From: Haloarcula sebkhae
GTDB lineage: Archaea > Halobacteriota > Halobacteria > Halobacteriales > Haloarculaceae
Assembly: GCF_014647415.1 (NCBI RefSeq)
Contig: NZ_BMPD01000003.1
Span: forward strand, 186,001-250,000
DNA: 64,000 nt
Direction of reading: 5' to 3'
The position numbers were made by a program, and so were the translations under genes. The stretch's first letter is position 1. Each line of letters starts with the position of its first letter. A model generated the notes under the pieces. It worked only from the letters and a program-made list of their open reading frames with translations. It searched no databases and was not told where the DNA came from. Shown here one piece after another: positions 16,350 to 25,520 of this stretch.

Positions 16350-18020
16350 TTAGTCGTCCGCGGGGGTGCCGCCGCCGGTGTTGTCGCCGACGACGTCTGC
16401 GGCGGTTTCCTGCTGTCCCATCGGTTCGGGGCTGTGACACTGTCGAACCATTTTCTTCGTCTCCAGCGGCGGCTCCGGCGTCGCCAGCGAGACGGCGATG
16501 GTCACGATGAACACGAGCGGCGTCCCGATCAGCGCAGCGCCGATTGGTGGGACGTACTGGGCGTATATCGGAACGAGCGCGCCGCTCTCTCCAGCGGCTG
16601 TGCCGAGCGCGCCGATGTAGTTCGGCAGGACGCTGTTGATAATCGAGGTGATCCAGATGAGCAGACCGAGCACCATCCCGGCCAGTGCGCCCTGGCGGTT
16701 CGTGTTCTCCCACCAGAGGCCGAGGAAGAACATCGGGAACAGGACGACGCCAGCCAGCGAGAACGCGTAGGCGACCAGCTCGCCGATGAGCGCTGGTGGA
16801 TTGAACGCGGTCACCGTCACCAGCGCGCCCATGCCAATAATCGTCCCGCGACCGATGAGCACCTGCTGTCGCTGGGTCGCATCGGGATTAATTAGCTCGG
16901 TGTAGATGTCGTGTGCGACCGCGGAGGAGGCTGTGATGAACAGGCCAGCCGTCGTCGCGATAGCCGCGGCCATCGCACCGGCCGCCACGAGGCCGACGAA
17001 CCACGTCGGGAGGTTGGCGAACTGTGCGGCGAGCACGACGATCACGTCACCTTCAGCGCCGGACATGCCGCCTTCCGCGGCGTAGGCGCTCGCGCCCGTC
17101 GTCGCTTGGAAGAGGTCGACGCCGAAGGCCGCCATCGCGGGCGACGCCCAGTAGAGCAGGAGAATGAATAACAGCCCCCATACGCAGGACCAGCGAGCGA
17201 CGCGCTCACTTCTGACCGTGTAGAATCGGACGAGGACGTGCGGGAGGCCACAGGTCCCGACAATGAGCGAGAACGCCGTCGCGATCCAGAGGTAGAACGG
17301 CTGGTTCACGAACGGCGCAGAGAACTCGCGGCCGAGGTCGGCGATCAGCGCGCCGTACTCGATCTGCGGGAGAACCGTCGAGTATCCCTGCGAGAAGCCG
17401 ACGACGTACACGCCCGCGAGGAACGCGACGATGAGGATCGTGTACTGGACGGCCATGTTCTTGGTCGCGCCCAACATCCCCGAGAGCGCGAGGTAGCCGA
17501 CGGTGATCGTCATCATCACGACGATCATCGGAATGATGTCGAGCCCGAAGACGTACTGCCCGACCAGTCCCATGCCGCGGGCCTGCCCGACGGAGTAGAC
17601 GTACGCGATGAGCAGCGTGGTGAACGCGGCCAGCGCGCGGGCAGTCGGTGAGTTGAACCGGTCACCCACGAAGTCCGGCGCGGTGTACTTTCCGAACCGC
17701 CGCATCTGCGCCGCTAGGAAGATGAGCAGGACGAAGTAGCCGGTCGTCCAGCCGACGATGAACGCCAGCCCGTAGAAGCCAGAGAGCGCGACCAGCCCGG
17801 CGAGTCCCAGATACGAAGCCGCGGACATCCAGTTCGCGCCGATGGCCATCCCGTTCTCGATGTTGCCGATGCCGCGGCCCGCGACCCACATCCCCTCGGT
17901 GTCGGCCACCTTGAACACGTAGCCGATGACGAGGAACGACGCCATCATCAGGAAGACGATGATCGCCGGGACGAGCTTGAACGAGATGTCGAGCGCATCG
18001 GCCTGTAGCGGGACTGTCAC
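16350..18020 (-). CDS. Sodium:solute symporter, probable acetate (monocarboxylate) permease
   Basis: 556-residue SSS-family transporter with about 13 membrane helices. It has GIGNIENGMAIGANWMSAASYLG near the start and a GSY-type unwound helix region typical of ActP/PutP-like proteins. A small DUF4212 protein overlaps its start by 4 bases and acetyl-CoA synthetase lies just upstream, so acetate, or a related short acid such as propionate or pyruvate, is the best substrate guess. The arrangement mirrors bacterial yjcH-actP next to acs. Substrate identity is inference from context. Confidence 0.85.
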   Translation of the reverse strand: MTVPLQADALDISFKLVPAIIVFLMMASFLVIGYVFKVADTEGMWVAGRGIGNIENGMAIGANWMSAASYLGLAGLVALSGFYGLAFIVGWTTGYFVLLIFLAAQMRRFGKYTAPDFVGDRFNSPTARALAAFTTLLIAYVYSVGQARGMGLVGQYVFGLDIIPMIVVMMTITVGYLALSGMLGATKNMAVQYTILIVAFLAGVYVVGFSQGYSTVLPQIEYGALIADLGREFSAPFVNQPFYLWIATAFSLIVGTCGLPHVLVRFYTVRSERVARWSCVWGLLFILLLYWASPAMAAFGVDLFQATTGASAYAAEGGMSGAEGDVIVVLAAQFANLPTWFVGLVAAGAMAAAIATTAGLFITASSAVAHDIYTELINPDATQRQQVLIGRGTIIGMGALVTVTAFNPPALIGELVAYAFSLAGVVLFPMFFLGLWWENTNRQGALAGMVLGLLIWITSIINSVLPNYIGALGTAAGESGALVPIYAQYVPPIGAALIGTPLVFIVTIAVSLATPEPPLETKKMVRQCHSPEPMGQQETAADVVGDNTGGGTPADD

Positions 18021-18451
18021 TGCTCGACACCTCCGTCAGTGGCTGCTGGCTCGCCCGCCTCGGGAGCCGTGTTTTCGACGGACTCGGAATCGATGCCGTA
18101 CTTCTGGTCGAGCCGGTCCCGGTAGCGCGTGTAGACGACCGCCAGAATGAGCGCGCCCGTGGGTGCACCGAACGAGACGAGGAAATAGTGCAGCGGAAAA
18201 CCGAACAGGGGCGTCTGCACGGTCATCATCTCCGGCGCGAGTGCGGTCAGCGTCACCGGGCCGAACACGACCAGCGCCCAGAGCAGGAAACTACTCCAGA
18301 TGATCTTCAGGTGGTCCCGCATAAACGGCGTGCTCGGCCGTAGCAGGTTCACTTCCCTGTCGAGGTAGTCGATGTCGTCGTGGTCGTCGTCAGCGCCACT
18401 TTCTGGTTGGATAGTTGACTCTTCTCGGTCCACAGGCGTGTCTCTTGACAT
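18017..18451 (-). CDS. DUF4212 small subunit of the SSS symporter
   Basis: 144 residues with a 50-residue acidic N-terminus, then two membrane helices (about residues 52-75 and 90-110) and a basic loop (YTRYRDRLDQKYG) followed by a hydrophilic tail. DUF4212 proteins are found beside acetate-type SSS transporters, analogous to YjcH. The stop and the symporter start overlap by 4 bases, which implies coupled translation and a physical complex. It begins 44 bases after the acs stop on the same strand, so acs, DUF4212, symporter and Usp probably form one transcript. Confidence 0.88.
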   Translation of the reverse strand: MSRDTPVDREESTIQPESGADDDHDDIDYLDREVNLLRPSTPFMRDHLKIIWSSFLLWALVVFGPVTLTALAPEMMTVQTPLFGFPLHYFLVSFGAPTGALILAVVYTRYRDRLDQKYGIDSESVENTAPEAGEPAATDGGVEQ

Positions 18452-18495
18452 GGGTTGATAGGTTGAAAATTCGTGGTGCTGTTCGCCGCTACGGC

Positions 18496-20490
18496 TCAGT
18501 CTCCCTGAACCTTGGTCTCGATATCACTGACGACATCAGGGTTTCGTAGCGTACTCGTATCGCCCAGTTCTTCGCCGTTCGCGATGTCTTCTAGCAGGCG
18601 GCGCATGATTTTCCCGGAGCGGGTCTTCGGCAGCTCGGGCGTGAAGATGACGGCTTCCGGCCGGGCAATCGGTCCGATAGCGTCCTCAACACCGTCGATA
18701 ATCGCGCTTCGAAGCTCCTCGTCCTCTTCGTAGCCGTCCTCGGTAATGACGTACGCGTACACCGCCTCGCCCTTGATGTCGTGGTCGCCACCGACGACGG
18801 CGGCTTCAGCGACACCTTCCACGCCGACGATGGCACTCTCGATCTCCATCGTCCCGAGGCGGTGGCCGGAGACGTTGATCACGTCGTCGACCCGTCCCAG
18901 CACGGTGATGTAGCCGTCATCGTCGATTTTCGCGCCGTCTTCGGGGAAGTACACCCAGTCGTCGGAGTCGTCGCTGTCGGTGTCCGAGTACTCCGCCCAG
19001 TACTCGTTGATAAACCGCTCGTCGTTCTTGTACAGCGTCCGGAGCATCCCGGGCCACGGCTTGTCGACGGTCAGGTAGCCGGCGCGACCGGGTTCGACTT
19101 CCTCACCCTCGGTGTCGACGATGCGTACGTCGTTGCCCGGCAGCGGCGGCCCGGCCGATCCGGGTTTCATGTCCTTGACGCCGGGCAGCGTCGTTATCAT
19201 CATGCCGCCAGTCTCGGTCTGCCACCAGGTGTCGACGACGGGACACTCTTCGTTGCCGATGTGCTTGTAGTACCATTTCCAGGCCCGGGGGTTGATTGGC
19301 TCGCCGACCGTGCCCAGCAGTCGCAGGCTGGAGAGGTCGTGTTTTTCGGGGTACTCCTTGCCCCACTTCATGAACGCGCGAATGGCCGTCGGCGCGGTGT
19401 AGAGCTGATCGGCCTCGTACTCCTCGACAATGTCCCAGAGACGGTCCTTGTCGGGGTAGTCCGGCGTCCCCTCGTACATCATCGTCGTGGTGCCCAGCGC
19501 AAGCGGGCCGTAGACGATGTAGGAGTGGCCGGTAATCCAGCCGATGTCGGCAGAGCAGAAGTACGTGTCCTCGGGTTTGATATCGAGCACCGCCTGGGAG
19601 GTCCAGGCCGCCCAGGCGAGGTAGCCACCGGTAGAGTGTTTGACGCCCTTCGGTTTCCCGGTCGTCCCGGAGGTGTACATGAGGAACAGCATGTCCTCGG
19701 CGTCGCGGTCGACCGGGTCGACCGTTGCACCCTCATTGTCCGCGATGACGTCCTCGAAGGCGACCTGATTGTCCGCGTAGTCGTGGTCGAAGCCGTCACC
19801 GTCCATCAGGCGCTCGGCGACGATGGCGCGTTCGACCTCGTGGTCGACGCCGCTCAGTCCTTCGTTGGCTTTGTCGAGATGGTCGAGCGGGTCACCACGG
19901 CGGTAGTAGCCGTCGCAGGTGACCAGATACTCCGAGTCGGCGGCGTTCATCCGCGTCGCGAGCGCGTCCGCAGAGAAGCCGGCGAACACGACGGAGTGAG
20001 GCGCGCCGATGCGGGCACAGGCCAGCATGGCGATGGGGAGCTGTGGAATCATCGGCATATACATCGTCACGACGTCGTCCTCGCCGACGCCCATCTCCCG
20101 CAGGCCAGCTGCGAACTCGTTGACTTTCCGGTGGAGTTCCTCGTAGGTGTAGGTGATGTTGTCTTCCTCGACCGGTTCGCCGACCCATTCGATAGCGGCT
20201 TCGTCGCCGCGCTCGTCGAGGTGCCGGTCCAGGCAGTTCGCCGAGGCGTTTAGCGTCCCGTCCGTGAACCACTCGTAGAACGGCGGGTTCGAGTCGTCGA
20301 GTACCTGATCGTAGTCCTCCTCCCAGTCGAGGAGGTCGGCGGCTCCCTCCCAGCACTCCGGCCAGTTCTCCTCGAACTCGTCGTAGATACCCTCGTCTGT
20401 CACGTTCGCCTGCTCGACGAACGACTCCGGGGGCTCGAAAACCTCCTGCTCCGCAAGCCGCGCTTCTAGCTGGACATCTTCATCTGACAT
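18496..20490 (-). CDS. acs: Acetyl-CoA synthetase (AMP-forming), first copy
   Basis: Activates acetate with ATP and CoA. The 664-residue protein has all core motifs: the A3 loop YTSGTTGKPKGVKHSTGGYL, VDTWWQTETGG with the acetate-pocket Trp pair, the hinge and CoA region GRVDDVINVSGHRLGTMEIE, and the C-terminal PKTRSGKIMRRLL whose Lys is the conserved acetylation and catalytic residue. A TATA box lies 26-30 bases upstream and the transcript is probably leaderless. The downstream symporter genes read in the same direction. A second copy sits 1.9 kb upstream beyond the regulator. Confidence 0.95.
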   Translation of the reverse strand: MSDEDVQLEARLAEQEVFEPPESFVEQANVTDEGIYDEFEENWPECWEGAADLLDWEEDYDQVLDDSNPPFYEWFTDGTLNASANCLDRHLDERGDEAAIEWVGEPVEEDNITYTYEELHRKVNEFAAGLREMGVGEDDVVTMYMPMIPQLPIAMLACARIGAPHSVVFAGFSADALATRMNAADSEYLVTCDGYYRRGDPLDHLDKANEGLSGVDHEVERAIVAERLMDGDGFDHDYADNQVAFEDVIADNEGATVDPVDRDAEDMLFLMYTSGTTGKPKGVKHSTGGYLAWAAWTSQAVLDIKPEDTYFCSADIGWITGHSYIVYGPLALGTTTMMYEGTPDYPDKDRLWDIVEEYEADQLYTAPTAIRAFMKWGKEYPEKHDLSSLRLLGTVGEPINPRAWKWYYKHIGNEECPVVDTWWQTETGGMMITTLPGVKDMKPGSAGPPLPGNDVRIVDTEGEEVEPGRAGYLTVDKPWPGMLRTLYKNDERFINEYWAEYSDTDSDDSDDWVYFPEDGAKIDDDGYITVLGRVDDVINVSGHRLGTMEIESAIVGVEGVAEAAVVGGDHDIKGEAVYAYVITEDGYEEDEELRSAIIDGVEDAIGPIARPEAVIFTPELPKTRSGKIMRRLLEDIANGEELGDTSTLRNPDVVSDIETKVQGD

Positions 20491-20515
20491 GGTCTATCAT
20501 CGATATTTCACAGCG

Positions 20516-20526
20516 GCCATATAAAC
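20516..20526 (-). promoter_or_regulatory. TATA box of the acs-symporter operon
   Basis: The minus strand reads GTTTATATGGC centred about 31 bases before the acs ATG at 20490, giving a start site within about 5 bases of the codon. It sits in the 70-base gap after the regulator gene, so acs has its own promoter. Confidence 0.6.
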
Positions 20527-20560
20527 AGGGGGTCTAACTACGATAACATGAAACAGGGTT

Positions 20561-22252
20561 TCAGTTGTCGGTCGGCCGTCGCGGCTCAGCCGGCCGCTCG
20601 TCGAAAAACGCGGTTAGAACCTTCTGCTGTGCCTTCCTGAGGTGGTTGTGCAACGTCGGCGACGAGACGTCCAGCGAGTCCGCTAGCTCCTCAGCGGTCG
20701 AGCCCCGAGGCCACTCGAAATAGCCGCTGTGGTAGGCCGCCTGAAGAACGGTTTCCTGCCGGTCTGAGAGGGTATCGGTCAGTCGGTCGCGGAATCCGGT
20801 GTCCGTCTCGGCCGGCCGTTCCGTCTCTCGCTTCGCTGCTAACGATGTCTCTCTGTAGGCATTGGTGATGGCGTTGACTGTCGGTCTGATGTCGGCCTCA
20901 CCGGGAAGCTCGACTGCGATCGTCGCAACACCGTCAGTAGCTGTCACAGACCGGATGCGCCCGCCGCTCTCCACCAGTTGGAGTGCTGGCGTGTCGGTGA
21001 CGACGACCTCCAGCAACACGCCGTCGCTGTGCTCTTCGAGGAGCCTGGCGTCGGTCACGCCGTCGTCGTCGTCCGCATACGAGAGTATCGCGTCGGCCGA
21101 GGCGCCTTCGACCATCAGGTAGTACAGCAGCGATTGACCCCCAACGGGGACGACGCCGGACAGTTCGACCGTACACTGTAGCGCCTCGGAGACGCCGGCG
21201 GTAAAGGTTCGCTCGTCCCCACAGTGAAACTCCAGCTCGGTCACCGTGTCGGCAAGCAGGAGCCGTTTGCGTTCGGTGGCGACCTGCGCGTGGCCGACCT
21301 GGACGCCGAGTGCGGACAGTACGGCGCGTTCCGCATGGGTAAGCTCCTCGCTGGCACCGATCCCAATGACACCGGAAACGGCATTTTCCCTGACAAGCGG
21401 GACTAGCGCGACCGGACCGGTGCTGTCGTCGACGACACGAACCTCGCCCAACTCAAGCGAAGCGGTGACTGACTCGATGTGGGACTCGATCTGCTGCTCG
21501 ACAGCCGCTTCCGAAATCTCTGCCGTCGCGCGCGGTGTCAGTCCATCACCGGTCCGTTCGGCGACCCAGGCGAACTCGAAGCCTGCTGCCCCTGTTAGGT
21601 GGTCACAGACCGTTGTCGCAATCGCTTCACCAGTTGCAGCGGCCGCAAGCGCCTCGCTGACCGCCGTAATCCAGTCGACGGTTCGCTGCGGCTCGCTTGC
21701 GGACGCCTGCCCGCCGGCCCCGTCGACGGCCGCAACGATGGTTTCGCGGTCTGGTTCGTCAAGCAGCGGGTCCAGCCGGTCGAGTCGGTCCCAGCCGCCG
21801 AGCGCACAGACGACGTCTGGCGGAACGCCGTCGTCCAGCAGGCTCGCCGCGAACCGCCACCGGAGGTCACGCGAGGAAACCCCCTTCAGGTGTGGTGTCG
21901 TCTCAGCGGTTCGGTCGGCTACCTCGCTGACCAGCATCTGGAGCCGACGCGGAGAGACGGAAAACAGCGGCTCGTCGTCGTCCACCCCGGCCGCGTTCGC
22001 GTACTTCCGCATGTCGTGTTCGACTGAATCCGGGAGGTACGTCTCGCGGACCACGTCGCCGTCCTCCCGAACAGCCAGCAGGCGATATCCCTCGAACTCG
22101 ATGATATCGGCCAGCCGTACGGCGGTCATCTCTGCTGGGCGGAGTCCGACCTCCGCACCGAGCCGGAGCACGAGATCGGACCGGTGTGTCTCGGCCGCCC
22201 GCCGGAGCTGTTCGTACCCTCGCTCACTGATGCGGTCCGCTTCGCCATCCAT
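20561..22252 (-). CDS. Bat-type HTH_10 regulator with tyrosine-recombinase-like and GAF domains
   Basis: 563 residues. Residues 10-170 resemble the catalytic core of tyrosine recombinases: GLRPAEM holds the first Arg (38), SSRDLRWRFAASLL (126-139) corresponds to the H-x-x-R box, and ALGGWDRL (150-157) to the LGH box. The box His residues and the terminal Tyr are not conserved, so cleavage is unlikely. Residues about 185-345 form a GAF domain, followed by a bacterio-opsin-activator domain and a C-terminal HTH_10 (LSDRQETVLQAAYHSGYFEW, then ADSLDVSSPTLHNHLRKAQ). It lies between two acs genes on the same strand, so control of acetate activation is the natural inference. Confidence 0.85.
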   Translation of the reverse strand: MDGEADRISERGYEQLRRAAETHRSDLVLRLGAEVGLRPAEMTAVRLADIIEFEGYRLLAVREDGDVVRETYLPDSVEHDMRKYANAAGVDDDEPLFSVSPRRLQMLVSEVADRTAETTPHLKGVSSRDLRWRFAASLLDDGVPPDVVCALGGWDRLDRLDPLLDEPDRETIVAAVDGAGGQASASEPQRTVDWITAVSEALAAAATGEAIATTVCDHLTGAAGFEFAWVAERTGDGLTPRATAEISEAAVEQQIESHIESVTASLELGEVRVVDDSTGPVALVPLVRENAVSGVIGIGASEELTHAERAVLSALGVQVGHAQVATERKRLLLADTVTELEFHCGDERTFTAGVSEALQCTVELSGVVPVGGQSLLYYLMVEGASADAILSYADDDDGVTDARLLEEHSDGVLLEVVVTDTPALQLVESGGRIRSVTATDGVATIAVELPGEADIRPTVNAITNAYRETSLAAKRETERPAETDTGFRDRLTDTLSDRQETVLQAAYHSGYFEWPRGSTAEELADSLDVSSPTLHNHLRKAQQKVLTAFFDERPAEPRRPTDN

Positions 22253-22392
22253 ATGTTTCGGAGATTCACAGAATATCGAAATAAGTATTGCGCCCAGCCC
22301 GCCGATTCCAACGAGAAGAGGACAGTAAAACGGTCAGCAAAGACGCCGTCGCCGCGAGTACGCTTCGGTGATATAGAAAGATACGAAACAGC

Positions 22393-24336
22393 TCACTCTC
22401 TTCTCGTCGTCGACTGGATCTCGCCGAGAATTTCGGGGTTACGTAGCGCGCTGGTATCGCCCAGTTCGTCGTCGTTCGCCACTGCGGTCAGCAGGCGGCG
22501 CATAACTTTGCCCGACCGTGTTTTGGGGAGGTCGGGTGTGAACACGATCTCCTTGGGGCGAGCGATACCGCCGATAGCGTTGACAATAGCGTCTTCGATG
22601 GCTGCCCGGAGTTCACTCTCGGCGTAGCCGTCTTCCGGGGAGGCGAACGCGTACACCGCCGTTCCGGTCGTCTCGTCGTCGGCACCGACGACGGCAGCTT
22701 CGGCGACGCCGGTAACGCCGGCGACCGTCGACTCCAGTTCCTTGGTGCTGAACCGCCGGCCGGCGACGTTGATGGCGTCGTCGATCCGGCCGAGGAACGT
22801 GATGTAGCCGTTATCGTCGACTGAGACGCTGTCTTCGGGGTAGTACCGCCACTCTTTGGCGTTGTCCGGGACGCTACCCCAGCCTGTCCCGTCGAGCAGT
22901 GCCCGCGGCATCCCCGGCCAGGGTCGCGTCACGACGAGTTCGCCGGCCGTGTCCGACTCGGCGACCACACCAGAGAGGTCGACGACGGACGCCTCGATTC
23001 CCGGTAGCGGCGTTCCCGCGGCCCCGGGTTTCATCTCGTCAACGCCGGGCAGCGTCGACACGAGCACCGCGCCGGTTTCGGTCTGCCACCAGGTGTCGAC
23101 AACCGGGCACTCGCCGCCGCCGATGTGTTCGCGATACCACTCCCAGGCGCTCGCGTCCATCGGTTCGCCGACGGTGCCCAGCAGGCGCAGGCTGGAGAGG
23201 TCGTGCTTCGCGGGGTACTCCTCGCCCCACTTCATGAACGCGCGGACGGCCGTCGGTGCGGTGTAGAACACATCGACGGCGTACTTTTCAATGAGCTTCC
23301 ACAGCTGGTCCTTGTTGGGGTGGTCCGCCGTGCCGTTGTACAGCACTGTTGTCGTTCCGAGCGCGAGCGGGCCGTAGACGATGTAGGAGTGGCCGGTGAT
23401 CCAGCCGATGTCGGCCGAACACCAGTACGTGTCCTCGGGCTTGATGTCGAGAACTGACTGGGCGGTCCAGGCGACGTGTGCGAGATAGCCACCGGTCGTG
23501 TGCGTGACGGCCTTCGGCTGGCCGGTCGTCCCCGATGTGTAGATGCGAAAGAGCGGATCGTCCGCCGCCCGCGAGACGGGCTCGACTTCGGCCCCCTCGT
23601 GTGCCGCTAGCAGGTCGTGATAGTCGTCGTAGTCGTCGCCTAAATGCACGTCACGGCCCAGTCGGTCGAGCACCACGACCGATACGTCGTGGTCGACGGC
23701 GATTCGTGCGTTATCGGCCTTGTTCTTTTGTGCGACGGCGCTGCCGCGGCGGTAGTAGCCGTCACAGGTGATGAGGTACTCCGACTCGGCCCGCTCCATT
23801 CGCGTCGCCAGCGCGTCTGCGGAGAACCCGGCGAAGACGACGTTGTGTGGCACGCCAAGGCGTGCGCAGGCCAGCATCGCGACCGGGAGTTCGGGTACCA
23901 TCGGCAGGTACAGCGTCACCACGTCGTCCGTGCCGACGCCGCGGTCCCGCAGTGCCGCAGCGAAGGCGTTGACCTCCCGGTACAGTTCGAGGTAGGTGTA
24001 GGTGCGGGATTCGCCGAGGTGGCCCTCCCAGACCAGTGCGAGTTGGTTCTTCCGCTCAGGGAGGTGCCGGTCGAGGCAGTTGTATGCGGCGTTTAATCGG
24101 CCACCGGAGAACCACTCGAACGGTGGCCCGTCCGTCCCACGGAGTACTGTCTCGAACGGCTCCGCCCAGTCGAGTAACTCGGCGGCTTCGCGCCAGCAAT
24201 CGGGCCACTCCTGCTCGAAGCGGTCGTAGACAGCCGGGTCAGTCACGTTCGCCTGTTCGACGAACCAGTCCGGTGGTTCGACTGTCTCTCGCCCCGTCTG
24301 GGACTGTCCCCGATCCGATTCGTCACCCCGTGTCAT
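22393..24336 (-). CDS. Acetyl-CoA synthetase paralogue (AMP-forming acyl-CoA synthetase)
   Basis: 647 residues, clearly homologous to the copy at 18.5 kb. The core is kept (DTWWQTETG, PKTRSGKVMRRLL), but signature positions differ. The A3 loop reads YTSGTTGQPKAVTHTTGGYL, with Gln for Lys and Ala for Gly. The hinge region reads NVAGRRFSTKELES, where the first copy has NVSGHRLGTMEIES. The enzyme should still adenylate a short acyl chain, but substrate preference or kinetics may differ. The start at 24336 is supported by a TATA box centred about 30 bases upstream; an ATG at 24351 would fall too close to it. It is 140 bases upstream of the regulator on the same strand. Confidence 0.88.
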   Translation of the reverse strand: MTRGDESDRGQSQTGRETVEPPDWFVEQANVTDPAVYDRFEQEWPDCWREAAELLDWAEPFETVLRGTDGPPFEWFSGGRLNAAYNCLDRHLPERKNQLALVWEGHLGESRTYTYLELYREVNAFAAALRDRGVGTDDVVTLYLPMVPELPVAMLACARLGVPHNVVFAGFSADALATRMERAESEYLITCDGYYRRGSAVAQKNKADNARIAVDHDVSVVVLDRLGRDVHLGDDYDDYHDLLAAHEGAEVEPVSRAADDPLFRIYTSGTTGQPKAVTHTTGGYLAHVAWTAQSVLDIKPEDTYWCSADIGWITGHSYIVYGPLALGTTTVLYNGTADHPNKDQLWKLIEKYAVDVFYTAPTAVRAFMKWGEEYPAKHDLSSLRLLGTVGEPMDASAWEWYREHIGGGECPVVDTWWQTETGAVLVSTLPGVDEMKPGAAGTPLPGIEASVVDLSGVVAESDTAGELVVTRPWPGMPRALLDGTGWGSVPDNAKEWRYYPEDSVSVDDNGYITFLGRIDDAINVAGRRFSTKELESTVAGVTGVAEAAVVGADDETTGTAVYAFASPEDGYAESELRAAIEDAIVNAIGGIARPKEIVFTPDLPKTRSGKVMRRLLTAVANDDELGDTSALRNPEILGEIQSTTRRE

Positions 24337-24360
24337 CAATTGACGATACATCGCCGCACG

Positions 24361-24370
24361 CAAAAAATAT
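24361..24370 (-). promoter_or_regulatory. TATA box of the second acs gene
   Basis: The minus strand reads ATATTTTTTG, centred about 30 bases before ATG 24336. It predicts a start site near 24340 and so favours that start codon over the in-frame ATG at 24351. Confidence 0.55.
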
Positions 24371-24447
24371 CCTATCTAATTGTGGACGATTCCGCTGTGA
24401 GCGGGCCGCCAGTGCAGTCGGCCGTTCTCACTTTCGACACTGGCGAC

Positions 24448-24459
24448 GGAACTTATATT
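24448..24459 (+). promoter_or_regulatory. Promoter element of the second CheF-family gene
   Basis: GGAACTTATATT predicts a start site near 24480. That excludes the in-frame ATG at 24478 and leaves a leader of about 20 bases before the ATG at 24502. It shares GGAACTTAT with the element at 13997. Confidence 0.5.
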
Positions 24460-24501
24460 GAGTCCTGCGGACAACGGATGTACGAGAGGCCGGTACGGGG
24501 T

Positions 24502-25362
24502 ATGAGCGACACTGAAAAGAAGATTGCCGATACGAAGGGGCAGTTCCTTCAGGCGGTCTCACAGGGCCAGCGGCTGACCGACGCCGAGTGGCGAAACTGT
24601 CGCATCGTCCTCACCACCGAGCGAGTCGCCCTGCTGGGCGACGAGAAGCGACAGATCTCACTGACCGACATCGACCGTATCGCCGACCGATTCGACGTCA
24701 ACCAGCAGAGCGCCGGTGTCTCCGACTACGTCGCCCTCTACGTCGGTGAGGACGTCATCCTCGTATCGGCGTCGAACCACGAGGCGTTCGAGACCGATTT
24801 TTACCGGGCGAGTCTCGACGGCGCAATCGTGCTGGTTCAACACCCGGCACTGAAAGGCGGCGTCGTCCAGTCCGCCGAGTGGACGAAAGGCCGACTCAAG
24901 GTGACCGACGAGGCGCTGAAGCTCGCGATGGCCGACGGGCAAGCGGTTGTCATCGACCGCGCCGACATCGGCGACCTCACAGTCGAAGAGAAACAGGTCA
25001 GCGGCGAGGAGCGGACGGTCATTCAGGTCGAGCACAGCGAGGACGACATCAGCGTCGAAACACACCTCGCGGGCGAGGAGTTTCACGCCACTGTCCTCCG
25101 AACGATGCTCGAAGAGAGCGCCGAGCAGAACCAGGCCGATCTGGACCTGAGTTCGACGGAGAAACGGGTCATCATGGCGCTGCACTCCGGCGTCTCGCCG
25201 TTCGACATCCCCAACTTCGTCGGCATCGACGTCGAGAAAACCGAGGAAATCTTCGACCGCCTGATCGAACTCGACGTAATAAGCGTGCTCCGAGAACGGA
25301 CTGAAGTGAACCTGACGACGAAGGGTCGTCGGGTCGCCGGCGAGCGGATGGGCGAGCAGTAG
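24502..25362 (+). CDS. CheF-family taxis protein (second paralogue)
   Basis: 286 residues collinear with the protein at 14042: the same opening (DTKGQFLQAVSQGQRLTDAE, then WRNCRIVLTTERVALLG), the middle ERTVIQVEHSEDDISVETHL and the C-terminal winged-helix-like region (STEKRVIMALHSGVSPFDI). CheF couples Che signalling proteins to the archaellum. Here the two paralogues flank an acetate cluster instead of lying with che/arl genes, so a divergent role is possible. The divergent neighbour is the second acs gene. The longer open frame upstream is shadow sequence. Confidence 0.85.
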   Translation: MSDTEKKIADTKGQFLQAVSQGQRLTDAEWRNCRIVLTTERVALLGDEKRQISLTDIDRIADRFDVNQQSAGVSDYVALYVGEDVILVSASNHEAFETDFYRASLDGAIVLVQHPALKGGVVQSAEWTKGRLKVTDEALKLAMADGQAVVIDRADIGDLTVEEKQVSGEERTVIQVEHSEDDISVETHLAGEEFHATVLRTMLEESAEQNQADLDLSSTEKRVIMALHSGVSPFDIPNFVGIDVEKTEEIFDRLIELDVISVLRERTEVNLTTKGRRVAGERMGEQ

Positions 25363-25486
25363 CCCGCAGTTCTGGACTGGGAAGCGTTGCGACGATTGAA
25401 TGTCACGGTCGCCTGATACGTTTGATTTTCACACCCCAATTTGGACATGCGTGGCGAGTAGCCACCGACGAATCTCGGTAAGGCCG

Positions 25487-25498
25487 CCATATTGAAGC
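25487..25498 (+). promoter_or_regulatory. TATA-like box of the glmU-like/glmS operon
   Basis: CCGCCATATTGA is centred about 28 bases before the ATG at 25521, again fitting a leaderless transcript. Confidence 0.45.
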
Positions 25499-25520
25499 CC
25501 TTCCTCCGTCTGCAACAAGT

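Noticed and set aside
18781-20253. 490-codon open frame on the plus strand
   Set aside because: It is fully antisense to acetyl-CoA synthetase, which has every family motif. High GC at third positions creates long antisense frames.
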